Below, piece by piece: positions 15,281-23,425 of a stretch of 35,926 nucleotides of DNA. The stretch lies in NCBI GenBank assembly GCA_025457885.1, contig JALOTN010000011.1:1-35926 (forward strand), read 5' to 3'. Below the pieces are notes generated by a model that saw only the letters and a program-made list of their open reading frames with translations, ran no database searches and was not told where the DNA came from. Numbering within the stretch: the first letter of the stretch is position 1; the number at the start of each line of letters is the position of its first letter. The DNA is from Thermoplasmatota archaeon. GTDB lineage: Archaea; Thermoplasmatota; E2; DHVEG-1. The translations under genes and the position numbers were made by a program.

Positions 15281-17323
15281 TTATTCTGTTGATGTGTATT
15301 TTCGTTTATATCCAAATGGGTTGAAACGGAGTCCTTCTCCTTTATAGAACTTCATGAAGAACTCGACGTAATGAAGCCTGACCGCCTGAATCCCTGAGGA
15401 GAGTGCCCCCAGGGCGAAGACCATGAGCTGCATGAAGATAAGCAGGATGACTCCCAGGATGCCGATAAGGATATTGCCACTTAGGATCAAACCAAGGCCG
15501 ATCATGTTAAAAGCAAACGCCATGGCTGCCTTTGCGACACATATCGCAGCAAGCCTTGTGTAGGACATGAGATGACTGGTGATTTCCAGGACTTCGACAA
15601 GGCCAAACCCTCCAGCGACGACCATGATGATGAGGATGCCAAGGATACCAAAGACTAAGGTGATATAAGGGACGATGAGGCCTCCAAGGGAGATTCCGGA
15701 TTTTACGAGAGGAATAAGGGTGCCCCAGAGGAGAGGTTCAACGGCGGTTCCTCGGAGTGGTTTGATCCATTGTCCGATGGTCCAATCTGCCATCACAAAA
15801 ATAAGTAAGGCAAGTGCGATTAAGACCATGAGAAGACCTATCTTGGTGATCGCATGTTTCTTGTTATGTTTCCGTTCCACGAAAAACCCAATCAACAATC
15901 CTAATCCAAGATGCAGGGAGCCTGCGATGATGGAGATGACCAGCAGCTGGGTCATCCCAAGAGACTCCATCTTATGGATGATCGAGGGGATCGGGATATG
16001 GATGCCTAAGAGAGAAGACCAGCTATACGCTGCTTCTCCTTCAGCAGCGTGGGTAAGCATGAATGGGAGGCCGAACATGTCGCCAAAAAGGAATAACCCA
16101 AAGATTGAGGAAAAGATCCCTGCGATGATGATGTACCATCCGATGTTCGTGAATCCTTCGCTTTCTTTGAAGAGTTTCATGAACAAGACTCCAAAGAGGA
16201 TGAGCAGGATCCCATAACCGATATCCCCAATCATCAGTCCGAAGAACAAGGGGAAGATGAAGGAGAGTAAAAAACTTGGGTCGATATCTCGGTAGTTTGG
16301 GAGGGAATACAATTCAAGGAGGTATTCGAACCGTCGGACTGGTTTAGGGTTCTTCAGCAGGGTGGGGGGTTCATCATCATGGGTGGATGTGACCTGCTGA
16401 ATGTATAACGCTCCATTCAGTTCTTTTTCAATCGTTTCAGTGACATGTGGGAGTTGCTGGGTGGGGATCCAGCAATCAATCAGGAAGGAATGTTCCGTGG
16501 TTCCGAACAGGACCGGGGCTTCTGCTTTCTGCACTTCGATGGTAAGGTATTCCTCGCTAGCGAAGATGAATTCTGCATACCGTTTCCGACACTCTAAGAT
16601 GTCTTTGGTCGTCTGAAGGAGTTTTTCAGATAGTTCTTTTTTCTGCTCAGTCCATTTCTCGATGAACTGTTTAGGCAGACCAGTGCCTTCCGGGAGTTTT
16701 ACTTCCGTAAAGCCACAGTCATTGAGTAGTTTATGGGCGTCCTCCCCATGGTGCTTAACGATGAATAACCCGATCATTTGATCCTCTGCACCGGAGGTGA
16801 ATAATTCATAATCCGGGGTGAGCGTTGGAAGCGTATCAGTCAGTTTTTTCAAATCCCGTACATAGCCTGTGAACACCAAGAGATGACCATATCCTTGATA
16901 ATCCTCCAAGGGAATATCCATGGATGCGAACGGCTCCAATTGACGGATTCGTTCATCAAGTTTCCGGAAATGCTCCTCAAGACGTGTTTTAGCTTCCATG
17001 AGAGACTGGATGTTTTGTTCCATGTCCTGAATCTGTAAAGCGATATCCTGTTGGACCTGCTTTTCAGAATGTTTCTGTGATATCTTCTGATTCTCCGTGT
17101 TGAGTTGAAGTAACTGGGCACTACTGCGTACTTTTAAGAGATGTTGACTGACTCCGGATGCTTTTATGGTAGGAGCACCCAGGTGAAGAGTTTGATCAGC
17201 ATCAGGAGCCTTAAAATCAATAATGTGCACAATGTCTAAGGAGTGCAGCAGCTCGATGGTGTGCTCTAAATCTTGTTTTGCACCAAGAAGCAAGGTCCGC
17301 GTCATCTCCTGAGGCTTAAACAT
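15281..17323 (-). CDS. atpI: A-type ATP synthase subunit I (a-subunit, stator)
   Basis: 680-residue membrane stator subunit. The N-terminal half (to about residue 330) is soluble, with paired coiled coils, and links to the E/H stalks. The C-terminal half has about eight membrane helices, starting at SFIFPLFFGLMIGDIGYG. The essential Arg of the ion path is in LMSYTRLAAICVAKAAMAF, and the following helices complete the family pattern. Length is normal. Its start overlaps atpH by eight bases, and the c subunit follows directly. Confidence 0.95.
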   Translation of the reverse strand: MFKPQEMTRTLLLGAKQDLEHTIELLHSLDIVHIIDFKAPDADQTLHLGAPTIKASGVSQHLLKVRSSAQLLQLNTENQKISQKHSEKQVQQDIALQIQDMEQNIQSLMEAKTRLEEHFRKLDERIRQLEPFASMDIPLEDYQGYGHLLVFTGYVRDLKKLTDTLPTLTPDYELFTSGAEDQMIGLFIVKHHGEDAHKLLNDCGFTEVKLPEGTGLPKQFIEKWTEQKKELSEKLLQTTKDILECRKRYAEFIFASEEYLTIEVQKAEAPVLFGTTEHSFLIDCWIPTQQLPHVTETIEKELNGALYIQQVTSTHDDEPPTLLKNPKPVRRFEYLLELYSLPNYRDIDPSFLLSFIFPLFFGLMIGDIGYGILLILFGVLFMKLFKESEGFTNIGWYIIIAGIFSSIFGLFLFGDMFGLPFMLTHAAEGEAAYSWSSLLGIHIPIPSIIHKMESLGMTQLLVISIIAGSLHLGLGLLIGFFVERKHNKKHAITKIGLLMVLIALALLIFVMADWTIGQWIKPLRGTAVEPLLWGTLIPLVKSGISLGGLIVPYITLVFGILGILIIMVVAGGFGLVEVLEITSHLMSYTRLAAICVAKAAMAFAFNMIGLGLILSGNILIGILGVILLIFMQLMVFALGALSSGIQAVRLHYVEFFMKFYKGEGLRFNPFGYKRKYTSTE

Positions 17324-17636
17324 GAATGAACTCCATGAACTCCTGGACGAAAAACTCCTTGGCTTTCTCTACTTGGGCTTTCTTTTTCATCGTTTCAGCC
17401 TCAGTCATCGCTTTTTTAATGATCTTTTGCCGTTTGTCCCCTATCTCTTTCTTCGCTGCGATAAGCTGTGTTTCTCGTTCTGCTTTCATTGTTTTTTCTG
17501 CTTCGTCTTGGAGTTTCTGGGCGTGTTTCTGGGCTTGGGTGAGAATCTCGTTGCGTTTATGTTGAGCTGCATCGATGTTCGCTTGGATTTCTTTCTCAGT
17601 TGTCTTTATTTTCTCAAGGATTTCTTTTCGTTCCAT
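17316..17636 (-). CDS. atpH: A-type ATP synthase subunit H (peripheral stalk, V-type G homologue)
   Basis: 106-residue, highly charged coiled-coil protein (Lys, Glu, Ala and Gln throughout), the usual form of subunit H/G that pairs with E to make the outer stalk. It is the first gene of the operon and overlaps atpI. Sequence alone would only say coiled coil; position in front of atpI makes the call firm. The promoter position suggests a leaderless or very short-leader mRNA. Confidence 0.88.
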   Translation of the reverse strand: MERKEILEKIKTTEKEIQANIDAAQHKRNEILTQAQKHAQKLQDEAEKTMKAERETQLIAAKKEIGDKRQKIIKKAMTEAETMKKKAQVEKAKEFFVQEFMEFIHV

Positions 17637-17657
17637 TGATGCACTTCCCCCGACGCA

Positions 17658-17666
17658 CTATTTAAG
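17658..17666 (-). promoter_or_regulatory. TATA box of the ATP synthase operon
   Basis: On the minus strand CTTAAATAG is centred about 26 bases before the atpH ATG (17636), the expected TATA-to-transcript-start distance, so transcription would begin at or near the start codon. Confidence 0.5.
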
Positions 17667-17759
17667 GGACTAACCCGTAATGTCGCCTTATTATTAAAAA
17701 TATCTGTATTGAATACCAACAGTGGTATGCATGGAACAGATAGGGAATTTGACGCTATC

Positions 17760-18230
17760 TTAAGAAAGGAGGTGCCGAATGATTTGTGAGATTTCAGCGG
17801 CAGCCTGTGCGCACTCTTTACTCAGACCAAGTGAGATATCTCTGGATTTTGGTTGTATTCCGATAAAAACAACTGAGGAGCCGCATCGTCGTTTGATCTC
17901 TGCAGCCACCTCGATAGCAGGAATTGAATGGGTGGTAAATAATCCCTGTTCGACGGTTTCTGTTTGAAGGATACGCCAAGAACCCGGGTTTTCCCCTAGT
18001 TCTGCTGCATCGATAATGAGGACATGGCTAGGATGGGCTGAACAGGACGGACCAATGAAAACCTCAGGAGTCATCTGCCCTTCAAACACTTTGAGACGAT
18101 GAGAAGAAAATGGTTTGAGGAGACGCACAACGTGTAACCCTACCGCATCATCAGCACGCAGCTCGTTTCCCATGCCGATGACCACCACCAGGGAAGCATC
18201 TTGGAGAAACTCTGCTAGGTTATTTAACAA
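17760..18230 (-). CDS. hycI: HycI-type [NiFe] hydrogenase maturation protease
   Basis: Nickel-dependent endopeptidase that removes the C-terminal tail of the hydrogenase large subunit after Ni insertion. Family motifs are in order: VVIGMGNELRADDAVGLHVV (first metal carboxylate), LIIDAAELGENPG (Asp) and TTHSIPAIEVA (His), then VVFIGIQPK, the closest match being HycI of hydrogenase 3. No ATG start exists. A TTG at 18230 gives 156 residues and an 11-base overlap with the upstream gene; another TTG at 18263 would give 167 residues and a 44-base overlap. It is the last gene of the hydrogenase operon, and its presence is independent evidence that the NuoD-like subunit really carries nickel. Confidence 0.88.
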   Translation of the reverse strand: MLNNLAEFLQDASLVVVIGMGNELRADDAVGLHVVRLLKPFSSHRLKVFEGQMTPEVFIGPSCSAHPSHVLIIDAAELGENPGSWRILQTETVEQGLFTTHSIPAIEVAAEIKRRCGSSVVFIGIQPKSRDISLGLSKECAQAAAEISQIIRHLLS

Positions 18231-18561
18231 TCGCTTCGCCTTTCTTATAGTGCGCCAGTTCAAACTCGGCGGTCATCTCAATAGCATCCTTCGGGCAGGA
18301 TTCAGCGCATTGGGCGCAAAAGGTACAGTAATCCAAGTCGAAGACCGGTCGTTTCTTTGCCTCAATCTCATGCATAGTGCAGGCCCCAGAGGGACAATCC
18401 CTGGCGCATAACCCGCAGCTGATACAACGATCAAGATGGAATTTCATCTTCCCCCGCAGTGTTGCTGGTGGGGTGAGTCGTTCTTTTGGGTAACGCACTG
18501 TGACTGGTTTTCGGAATATGAATCCTATGATTTTCGGTAGCATTTTCCCCGGGGTCTTCAT
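18220..18561 (-). CDS. nuoI: NuoI-like ferredoxin subunit with two [4Fe-4S] clusters
   Basis: 113-residue electron-transfer subunit of the hydrogenase. Two CxxCxxCxxxCP motifs are present, CISCGLCARDCP and CTFCAQCAESCP, which hold two [4Fe-4S] clusters that pass electrons from ferredoxin to the small subunit. The N-terminal amphipathic stretch before the clusters is as in NuoI/MbhN. The ATG at 18561 is chosen because GGAGGG lies seven bases upstream; a longer TTG start at 18576 would read through that motif. It begins one base after the NuoH stop. Confidence 0.93.
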   Translation of the reverse strand: MKTPGKMLPKIIGFIFRKPVTVRYPKERLTPPATLRGKMKFHLDRCISCGLCARDCPSGACTMHEIEAKKRPVFDLDYCTFCAQCAESCPKDAIEMTAEFELAHYKKGEAIVK

Positions 18562-18562
18562 C

Positions 18563-19543
18563 TTAAATCCCTCCAAAGAAACGTACGATGATGGCGATGA
18601 AGATCTGCACCAGGGTCAACGGGATGAGCCATTGATAAGCAAAGCTGATCATCTGATCAGTCCGGATACGAGCAACCGCGGATTTCAACAGAATCAACAG
18701 GAAGATGACAAAGAGTGTTTTAAGGAGAAATACGAGTGCGGCGACTAACCATGAAAGATAGACTGGCTCCAGTGGAAGGATTGGTTCGGGTCCTGCGAGG
18801 AACACCACGGCAATCAACCCAGCACCCACGACCATTTCTGCATCCCGGGCGAGCCGGAACAACGCCAGACGCCTCCCTGAGTATTCCACGAGGGGTCCTG
18901 CGACAATCTCGGTTTCCGCCTCAGGGATATCAAAAGGAAGTCGCTCAAGTTTCCCCTGCAGAGCGATCAATCCGATGAAAAAACCAAGCAGGGAGACGAC
19001 AAACTCCAAGGGATGTGTCGCCTCAAAACGGGTGATGTCCGCCATTTTCCAGGAGCCCTGGAGCAATGCCGGGGTCAACAAGGCCAAGAAGAAAGGAATC
19101 TCATAGGAGAACAACAAGGATGCGACACGCATTCCGCCTTTCTGACCAAAGACGTTCCCTGAGTACCAGCCGCCTAAGAACATGGCAAGGGTCGGGATCG
19201 TCAGTAAATAGAGTACTACGACCAGATCGCCGTTGAAACTATGCAACCCGGTGGTGGAGACGATAGGAAGATATAGGAACGCGGCAAAGATGGCGGCAAG
19301 CCCGATGAGGGGTGCTGCAGTAAACATGAAATGTTCTGCCTTCTCTGGGACGATGTCTTCTTTGGCTGAGAGTTTCACCAGGTCTGCGAACGGTTGAAGG
19401 AACGGAGGTCCGACACGTCGTTGGATGCGGGCGTAAATCTTCCGGTCAAGATATTCCGTAAAGAGACTGAAGGCGAACAGGAACAGAAAACCAGGAAAGA
19501 GAAGTAGATAGACGATCGATAGAAGAATGTCTATGCGTTCCAC
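18563..19543 (-). CDS. nuoH: NuoH-like membrane anchor subunit
   Basis: 326-residue subunit with about eight membrane helices that joins the peripheral arm to the membrane arm. Conserved NuoH/MbhM features are YARIQRRVGPPFLQPFADLVKL at the first cytoplasmic loop (in parts: RIQRRVGP, QPFADLVKL), SYEIPFFLAL, and the acidic loop LPFDIPEAETEIVAGPLVEYSG, seen here as FDIPEAETEIV. The start is GTG at 19543, with a 13-base overlap with the upstream gene; no ATG is available nearby. It ends FFGGI, where the GG codons are also the next gene's ribosome binding site. Confidence 0.94.
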   Translation of the reverse strand: MERIDILLSIVYLLLFPGFLFLFAFSLFTEYLDRKIYARIQRRVGPPFLQPFADLVKLSAKEDIVPEKAEHFMFTAAPLIGLAAIFAAFLYLPIVSTTGLHSFNGDLVVVLYLLTIPTLAMFLGGWYSGNVFGQKGGMRVASLLFSYEIPFFLALLTPALLQGSWKMADITRFEATHPLEFVVSLLGFFIGLIALQGKLERLPFDIPEAETEIVAGPLVEYSGRRLALFRLARDAEMVVGAGLIAVVFLAGPEPILPLEPVYLSWLVAALVFLLKTLFVIFLLILLKSAVARIRTDQMISFAYQWLIPLTLVQIFIAIIVRFFGGI

Positions 19544-20718
19544 CCCCGTTCAGCGTACCATTTAATCCCGTAGCGACGGAGCTGTTCTCCGCTGATAAGC
19601 TCCCCGGGTTTCTCCTGACCATCTTTTAAAAGCAACACTCGGTCCATGCAACCCATGCAGGGGTCAATAGCTGCCACAATAATCGGGACGTCCGCAAGAT
19701 AGGTTTCTTTAAGCATTTCAGCGGTTGCTGGTAGATTGGCGAGTGTCGGGGTGCGGACTTTGTAGCGATCTGGTTTTTCTGTGCCATTTGAATGAAGGTA
19801 ATGGATGTCTTCACCCCGGGGTGCCTCAGTATGACTGATGGACTCCCCCTCAGGAATTTTCCGGGGGGCCTTCTTCAGGATATCTCCCTCCGGGAGATGC
19901 TCCATAAGATAGCGGATGATTTTGATGCTTTCCACGATTTCTAGGACCCGTACGACTACTCGACCAAGGACATCATTGGTATCCGTCGTAATCACCTCAA
20001 AGGGAGTATCTAGATATGATGCATAGGGGTCGTCCTTACGGATATCAACCGAAATCCCTGAGGCTCGTGCGGTAGGTCCAACAGCAGTTAAACGGAGAGC
20101 CACCTGTGGTTTGAGGATCCCAACGTTCTCAGCACGAGCAAGGATGGTTTTTTCATTAATCGCGACATTTTTATAAAACTCGGCTCTTTTTTCTAGATAA
20201 TCCATGCTTTCAAGCACTTTCTTTCGATGTTCCTGACTGACATCTCTCCGGACGCCGCCAATGGCGTTCATCGCGTAGTTCACCCGGTTCCCTGAGATCA
20301 TCTCTAGGAGGTCTTGGACGACTTCTCGATCCTGCCAGGTATACATGAATAAGGTGTCAAAACCAATCTCATGTCCAGCGACTCCTAACCAGAGGAAATG
20401 GCTGTGCAGTCGTTCCAGTTCTAAAAACAAGGTTCGGATATACTCGGCTCGTTTTGGTATTTGTAACCCTAGGATTTCTTCAACGTTTTGTGTGAAGTTA
20501 TAGACATGGGCATAGGAGCAGATCCCGCAGATTCGTTCCACGAGATACAAGTTTTGTGTATAAGTCCTTGTTTCCATGAGCTTTTCTATACCGCGATGAA
20601 TATACCCGATGCGGATATCAACATTCACCACACGTTCTCCATCCAGGGTGATTGTGAAATTCTCTGGTTCTTTGAGCGCTGGATGTTGTGGGCCAATAGG
20701 TAGTTTGACGTATCCCAT
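19531..20718 (-). CDS. [NiFe] hydrogenase large subunit, group 4 (NuoD family)
   Basis: 395-residue catalytic subunit. It looks like NuoD/FpoD overall, but both Ni-binding Cys pairs are kept: Cys64 and Cys67 in ERICGICSYAH, and Cys354 and Cys357 in DPCMGCMDR. Complex I and Fpo NuoD proteins lack these. After Arg360 a 35-residue tail remains, as in HycE, where cleavage follows the Arg of the same motif; the HycI protease in the operon would remove it. The N-terminal PIGPQHPALKEPENF is the usual group 4 start, and no NuoC domain is fused. It overlaps nuoC by one base (TAATG). Expected reaction: 2H+ plus reduced ferredoxin to H2, or the reverse. Subgroup assignment needs a tree. Confidence 0.93.
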   Translation of the reverse strand: MGYVKLPIGPQHPALKEPENFTITLDGERVVNVDIRIGYIHRGIEKLMETRTYTQNLYLVERICGICSYAHVYNFTQNVEEILGLQIPKRAEYIRTLFLELERLHSHFLWLGVAGHEIGFDTLFMYTWQDREVVQDLLEMISGNRVNYAMNAIGGVRRDVSQEHRKKVLESMDYLEKRAEFYKNVAINEKTILARAENVGILKPQVALRLTAVGPTARASGISVDIRKDDPYASYLDTPFEVITTDTNDVLGRVVVRVLEIVESIKIIRYLMEHLPEGDILKKAPRKIPEGESISHTEAPRGEDIHYLHSNGTEKPDRYKVRTPTLANLPATAEMLKETYLADVPIIVAAIDPCMGCMDRVLLLKDGQEKPGELISGEQLRRYGIKWYAERGWNA

Positions 20719-21164
20719 TATTCCTCAGCCTCCTGTTCTGCTGGTGGTTTCCAGTCTTTACGAAGAGGATATCCTCCAACCCACTCATCAGGGAGAACAA
20801 GACGTCGCAGGTCCGGATGACCTCTTGGAACAATCCCAAGGATGTCATGGATTTCTCGTTCGTATAGAATTGCACTTGGAAAAATGGTAACGATACTGTC
20901 TATCGTTGGATCATTTTTTGGGCAGGTGGTTTTAATTGTTATAACAACACCCTGTAGCATGAAATGATAGAGGAGTTCCAGGTCGTTGCCTTTATCTCGT
21001 GCGGTGATGGTAGAGAGATGTTGGATGGCAAGTTCACTTGACAGTATGTTCATGGTTTTTATCAGATCCTCTCGGGGAATTGAGAGGAATAATCGGTGAC
21101 TTCGTGTCATCAGCACAGGGAGTCCCTTGAGGACCTCAAGGATGTGTTCTTCTGGAGTGGTCAT
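20718..21164 (-). CDS. nuoC: NuoC-like hydrogenase subunit (30 kDa family)
   Basis: 148-residue peripheral subunit that docks onto the large and small subunits. The family signature is the C-terminal EREIHDILGIVPRGHPDLRRL, shown here in parts (YEREIHDILGI, GHPDLRRL), then GYPLRKDW. Length fits stand-alone NuoC/FpoC/MbhK. It starts inside the nuoB stop (ATGA) with GGAGGG at 21170-21175 six bases or so upstream. Confidence 0.94.
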   Translation of the reverse strand: MTTPEEHILEVLKGLPVLMTRSHRLFLSIPREDLIKTMNILSSELAIQHLSTITARDKGNDLELLYHFMLQGVVITIKTTCPKNDPTIDSIVTIFPSAILYEREIHDILGIVPRGHPDLRRLVLPDEWVGGYPLRKDWKPPAEQEAEE

Positions 21165-21598
21165 TGTTTCCCTCCTTTTTTTATACTAGCGAGAAGTTTA
21201 ATGATTCCGTCAGCAATCGCATCTGGTCGGGGGGGACACCCAGGGACATATGCATTGACAGGGATAACAGTGTCGATACCACCTTCCACGGCATAAGATC
21301 CTTTGTAAATCCCACCAGAAGAACCACATTGCCCAACCACCACAACGAATTTCGGTTCAGGCATTTGATCATAGACTCGTTTGAGTCGTTCCTTCATTTG
21401 AGTCGTCACCGGGCCAGTACAGACCAGCACATCCGCATGTCGTGGGGTTCCTTTGAGCAGGACACCGAACCGTTCTGCGTCAAGCCGTGGGATCAATGCC
21501 GCGAGAATCTCAATGTCACATCCGTTGCAGGATCCGCAGTTCATATGTAAAATCCAGGGTGATTTGATACGTGCCCATTTCACAAGGCTTTTAAACAT
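21161..21598 (-). CDS. nuoB: NuoB-like hydrogenase small subunit
   Basis: 145-residue small subunit that holds the cluster next to the NiFe site. The N-terminal motif is NCGSCNGCDIE (Cys21, Cys24, Cys27), the form seen in group 4 hydrogenases, not the tandem Cys-Cys of complex I NuoB. Further ligands are in VVGQCGSSGG and VPGCPPRPDA. The ATG at 21598 is preferred because GGAGGT (21606-21611) is seven bases upstream; a start at 21625 would be in front of that motif. It overlaps nuoA by eight bases. Confidence 0.94.
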   Translation of the reverse strand: MFKSLVKWARIKSPWILHMNCGSCNGCDIEILAALIPRLDAERFGVLLKGTPRHADVLVCTGPVTTQMKERLKRVYDQMPEPKFVVVVGQCGSSGGIYKGSYAVEGGIDTVIPVNAYVPGCPPRPDAIADGIIKLLASIKKGGKQ

Positions 21599-21926
21599 GG
21601 TCTTTACCTCCGACGAACAATGCAAACGCGGTTAACGCCATCACCCCGATGAGGACGCAGCCAAGAAGTGCTGCATTCCCCGTTGGTGCGGTCGCAATCA
21701 ATAAAGCTCCCACATGAAGCACGGTGAAGAAGAACGCGACATGGAAGAAGTTGTAGGACTGCTGGGTTTTCCCACCAGGATACTCTTCTCCACATGCGTA
21801 TGGTTTTAATTTATATTTTGCTTTGCTGTACTTTGGTGAAAGAGTCCCAGCAAAGAGATACAAGAGGTAGACGATAATCAGCATGATAAGAAAGGTAACA
21901 ATAGGGTAGAACATGGTTTCAGACAT
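21591..21926 (-). CDS. nuoA: NuoA-like membrane subunit
   Basis: 111-residue membrane protein with three helices. The loop after helix 1 has the NuoA signature KLKPYACGEEYPGG with the conserved CGE, and YNFFHVAFFFTVLHVGALL follows as helix 2. NuoA is present in complex I and Fpo but absent from the simple Mbh and Ech hydrogenases, so it marks this operon as complex I-like. The ATG at 21926 lies nine bases after GGAGGTG; a TTG at 21944 would start before that motif. Confidence 0.92.
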   Translation of the reverse strand: MSETMFYPIVTFLIMLIIVYLLYLFAGTLSPKYSKAKYKLKPYACGEEYPGGKTQQSYNFFHVAFFFTVLHVGALLIATAPTGNAALLGCVLIGVMALTAFALFVGGKDHV

Positions 21927-21930
21927 GGTG

Positions 21931-23424
21931 TTAGACACCTCCAAGGCTCATGAGGATATCCACCGCTGGTTTGACCACTTGCAGACCAACCTCCGGCCAG
22001 ATACCAAGAAGAATGGTGAAGGCTGCAAGGAGTCCGATAGCCACCAGCATCACCGGGGACGCATCCTTTGCTTTTGCTATTTTCTTATGATCAGAGGGAA
22101 GATAAAGTGTCTTGATGATTGGTAAATAGTACCCTAAGCTGAGTAACGCGTTAAGAAGGGCGATGACTGCGATAGCAATCCCCCACCAACCAATCACTCC
22201 ATAGGTGAGGATCCCTCCGCTGAACACCATCCATTCACTCATGAAACCACTCAGGGGTGGCACCCCGGCAAGTGACAAGAGTGACAAAGTAAACGCAAAA
22301 CCAGTAAGTTTCATGGACAAACCAATACCATCCATTTCATCAAGATAACGGGTTCCTAGCTCATGGATAATGGCACCAGCGCAAAGAAAAGCAAGGCCTT
22401 TCATGAACGCATGGGTCATGATATGGAACAAACCACCCTCATATCCGATGCGTATGCCATATGCAAGACCAACACCGACTCCAAGGATGATGTACCCCAT
22501 CTGAGCGACACTGGAGTAGGCAAGGATTCGTTTGATGTCGGATTGAGCATGAGTCAGCTGGGAGTAGGCCATGATGTTTCCCACACTCATCGTCAGCAGT
22601 GCGATGATGATAAGCATCTCCCCGACCGGAAGACTACTGCCCGTAAAGATCAGCAGTGCTCGTAAGAGGGTGAAGAATCCCGCGCCAATCACAATACCCG
22701 ATAGCATCGCGCTGATCCCTGAGGGGGCAGCAGAATGAGCATCGGGAAGCCAGGTATGCAGGGGGACGATGGCTGCTTTGACTCCGAAACCAATGATGAG
22801 GAACAACAGAGCGGTTTGAAGCAGCGGGGTGGAAATCAGCATCCCAATCAAACCGTTATAGGAGAGTGTCCCGGTCTGGACGTACACCAGGGAGATCCCA
22901 AAGAAAGCGAACGCGGACCCTACCGCGCCCATCACAATGTATTTCATGCCTGCCTCGATCGCCATCCATTCATGTCGACGGAACACCACCAACGCATAGG
23001 ACGGAATCGACATCATCTCAAAGAACAGGTACAATACGAGAAGATCAGTGGCTAATCCAATCCCCAGGATGCCAGCGACCATCAGCTGCAGAAGCGTGTA
23101 ATAGTACTCCTGGCCAGCATCGTTTTTCATATAGATGATGGAGTAGATATTCACAATGGTTCCTAGGAGGAGTGCGATGAGGCCAAGAAAGACTGCTAAG
23201 GCATCCATCCGAAGCAGGGTGTCTCCAATGTAAAAATCACTTGGTCCGTTCACCCAGACTTGTGTCGCAAGCAGAACTTGGAGGATGAGTGCACTGCTGA
23301 AAAACACAAGACCGATGCCTGCCGCAAGATATTTCTTTTTGAAGACATGCTCCGCACGCCCCAGGGCATAGGCAAGAATGGAGCCAGCAAGCAGGAAAAC
23401 CAAGGGGAGGACTGGGTTAATCAT
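21931..23424 (-). CDS. nuoN: NuoN-like antiporter-type ion-pumping subunit
   Basis: 497-residue protein with about 14 membrane helices. The pump residues of the family are present: Glu in LYLFFEMMSIPSYAL (helix 5), Lys in FGVKAAIVPLHTWLPDAHS (helix 7), and Lys in DIKRILAYSSVAQMGY (helix 8). GVPPLSGFMSEW is helix 11-12 of the Mrp/Nuo family. It could be called NuoM or MbhH-like equally well; only two such pumps (this and nuoL) occur in the operon. The ATG at 23424 follows the nuoL stop by one base, with GGAGGTG nine bases upstream. Confidence 0.92.
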   Translation of the reverse strand: MINPVLPLVFLLAGSILAYALGRAEHVFKKKYLAAGIGLVFFSSALILQVLLATQVWVNGPSDFYIGDTLLRMDALAVFLGLIALLLGTIVNIYSIIYMKNDAGQEYYYTLLQLMVAGILGIGLATDLLVLYLFFEMMSIPSYALVVFRRHEWMAIEAGMKYIVMGAVGSAFAFFGISLVYVQTGTLSYNGLIGMLISTPLLQTALLFLIIGFGVKAAIVPLHTWLPDAHSAAPSGISAMLSGIVIGAGFFTLLRALLIFTGSSLPVGEMLIIIALLTMSVGNIMAYSQLTHAQSDIKRILAYSSVAQMGYIILGVGVGLAYGIRIGYEGGLFHIMTHAFMKGLAFLCAGAIIHELGTRYLDEMDGIGLSMKLTGFAFTLSLLSLAGVPPLSGFMSEWMVFSGGILTYGVIGWWGIAIAVIALLNALLSLGYYLPIIKTLYLPSDHKKIAKAKDASPVMLVAIGLLAAFTILLGIWPEVGLQVVKPAVDILMSLGGV

Positions 23425-23425
23425 A

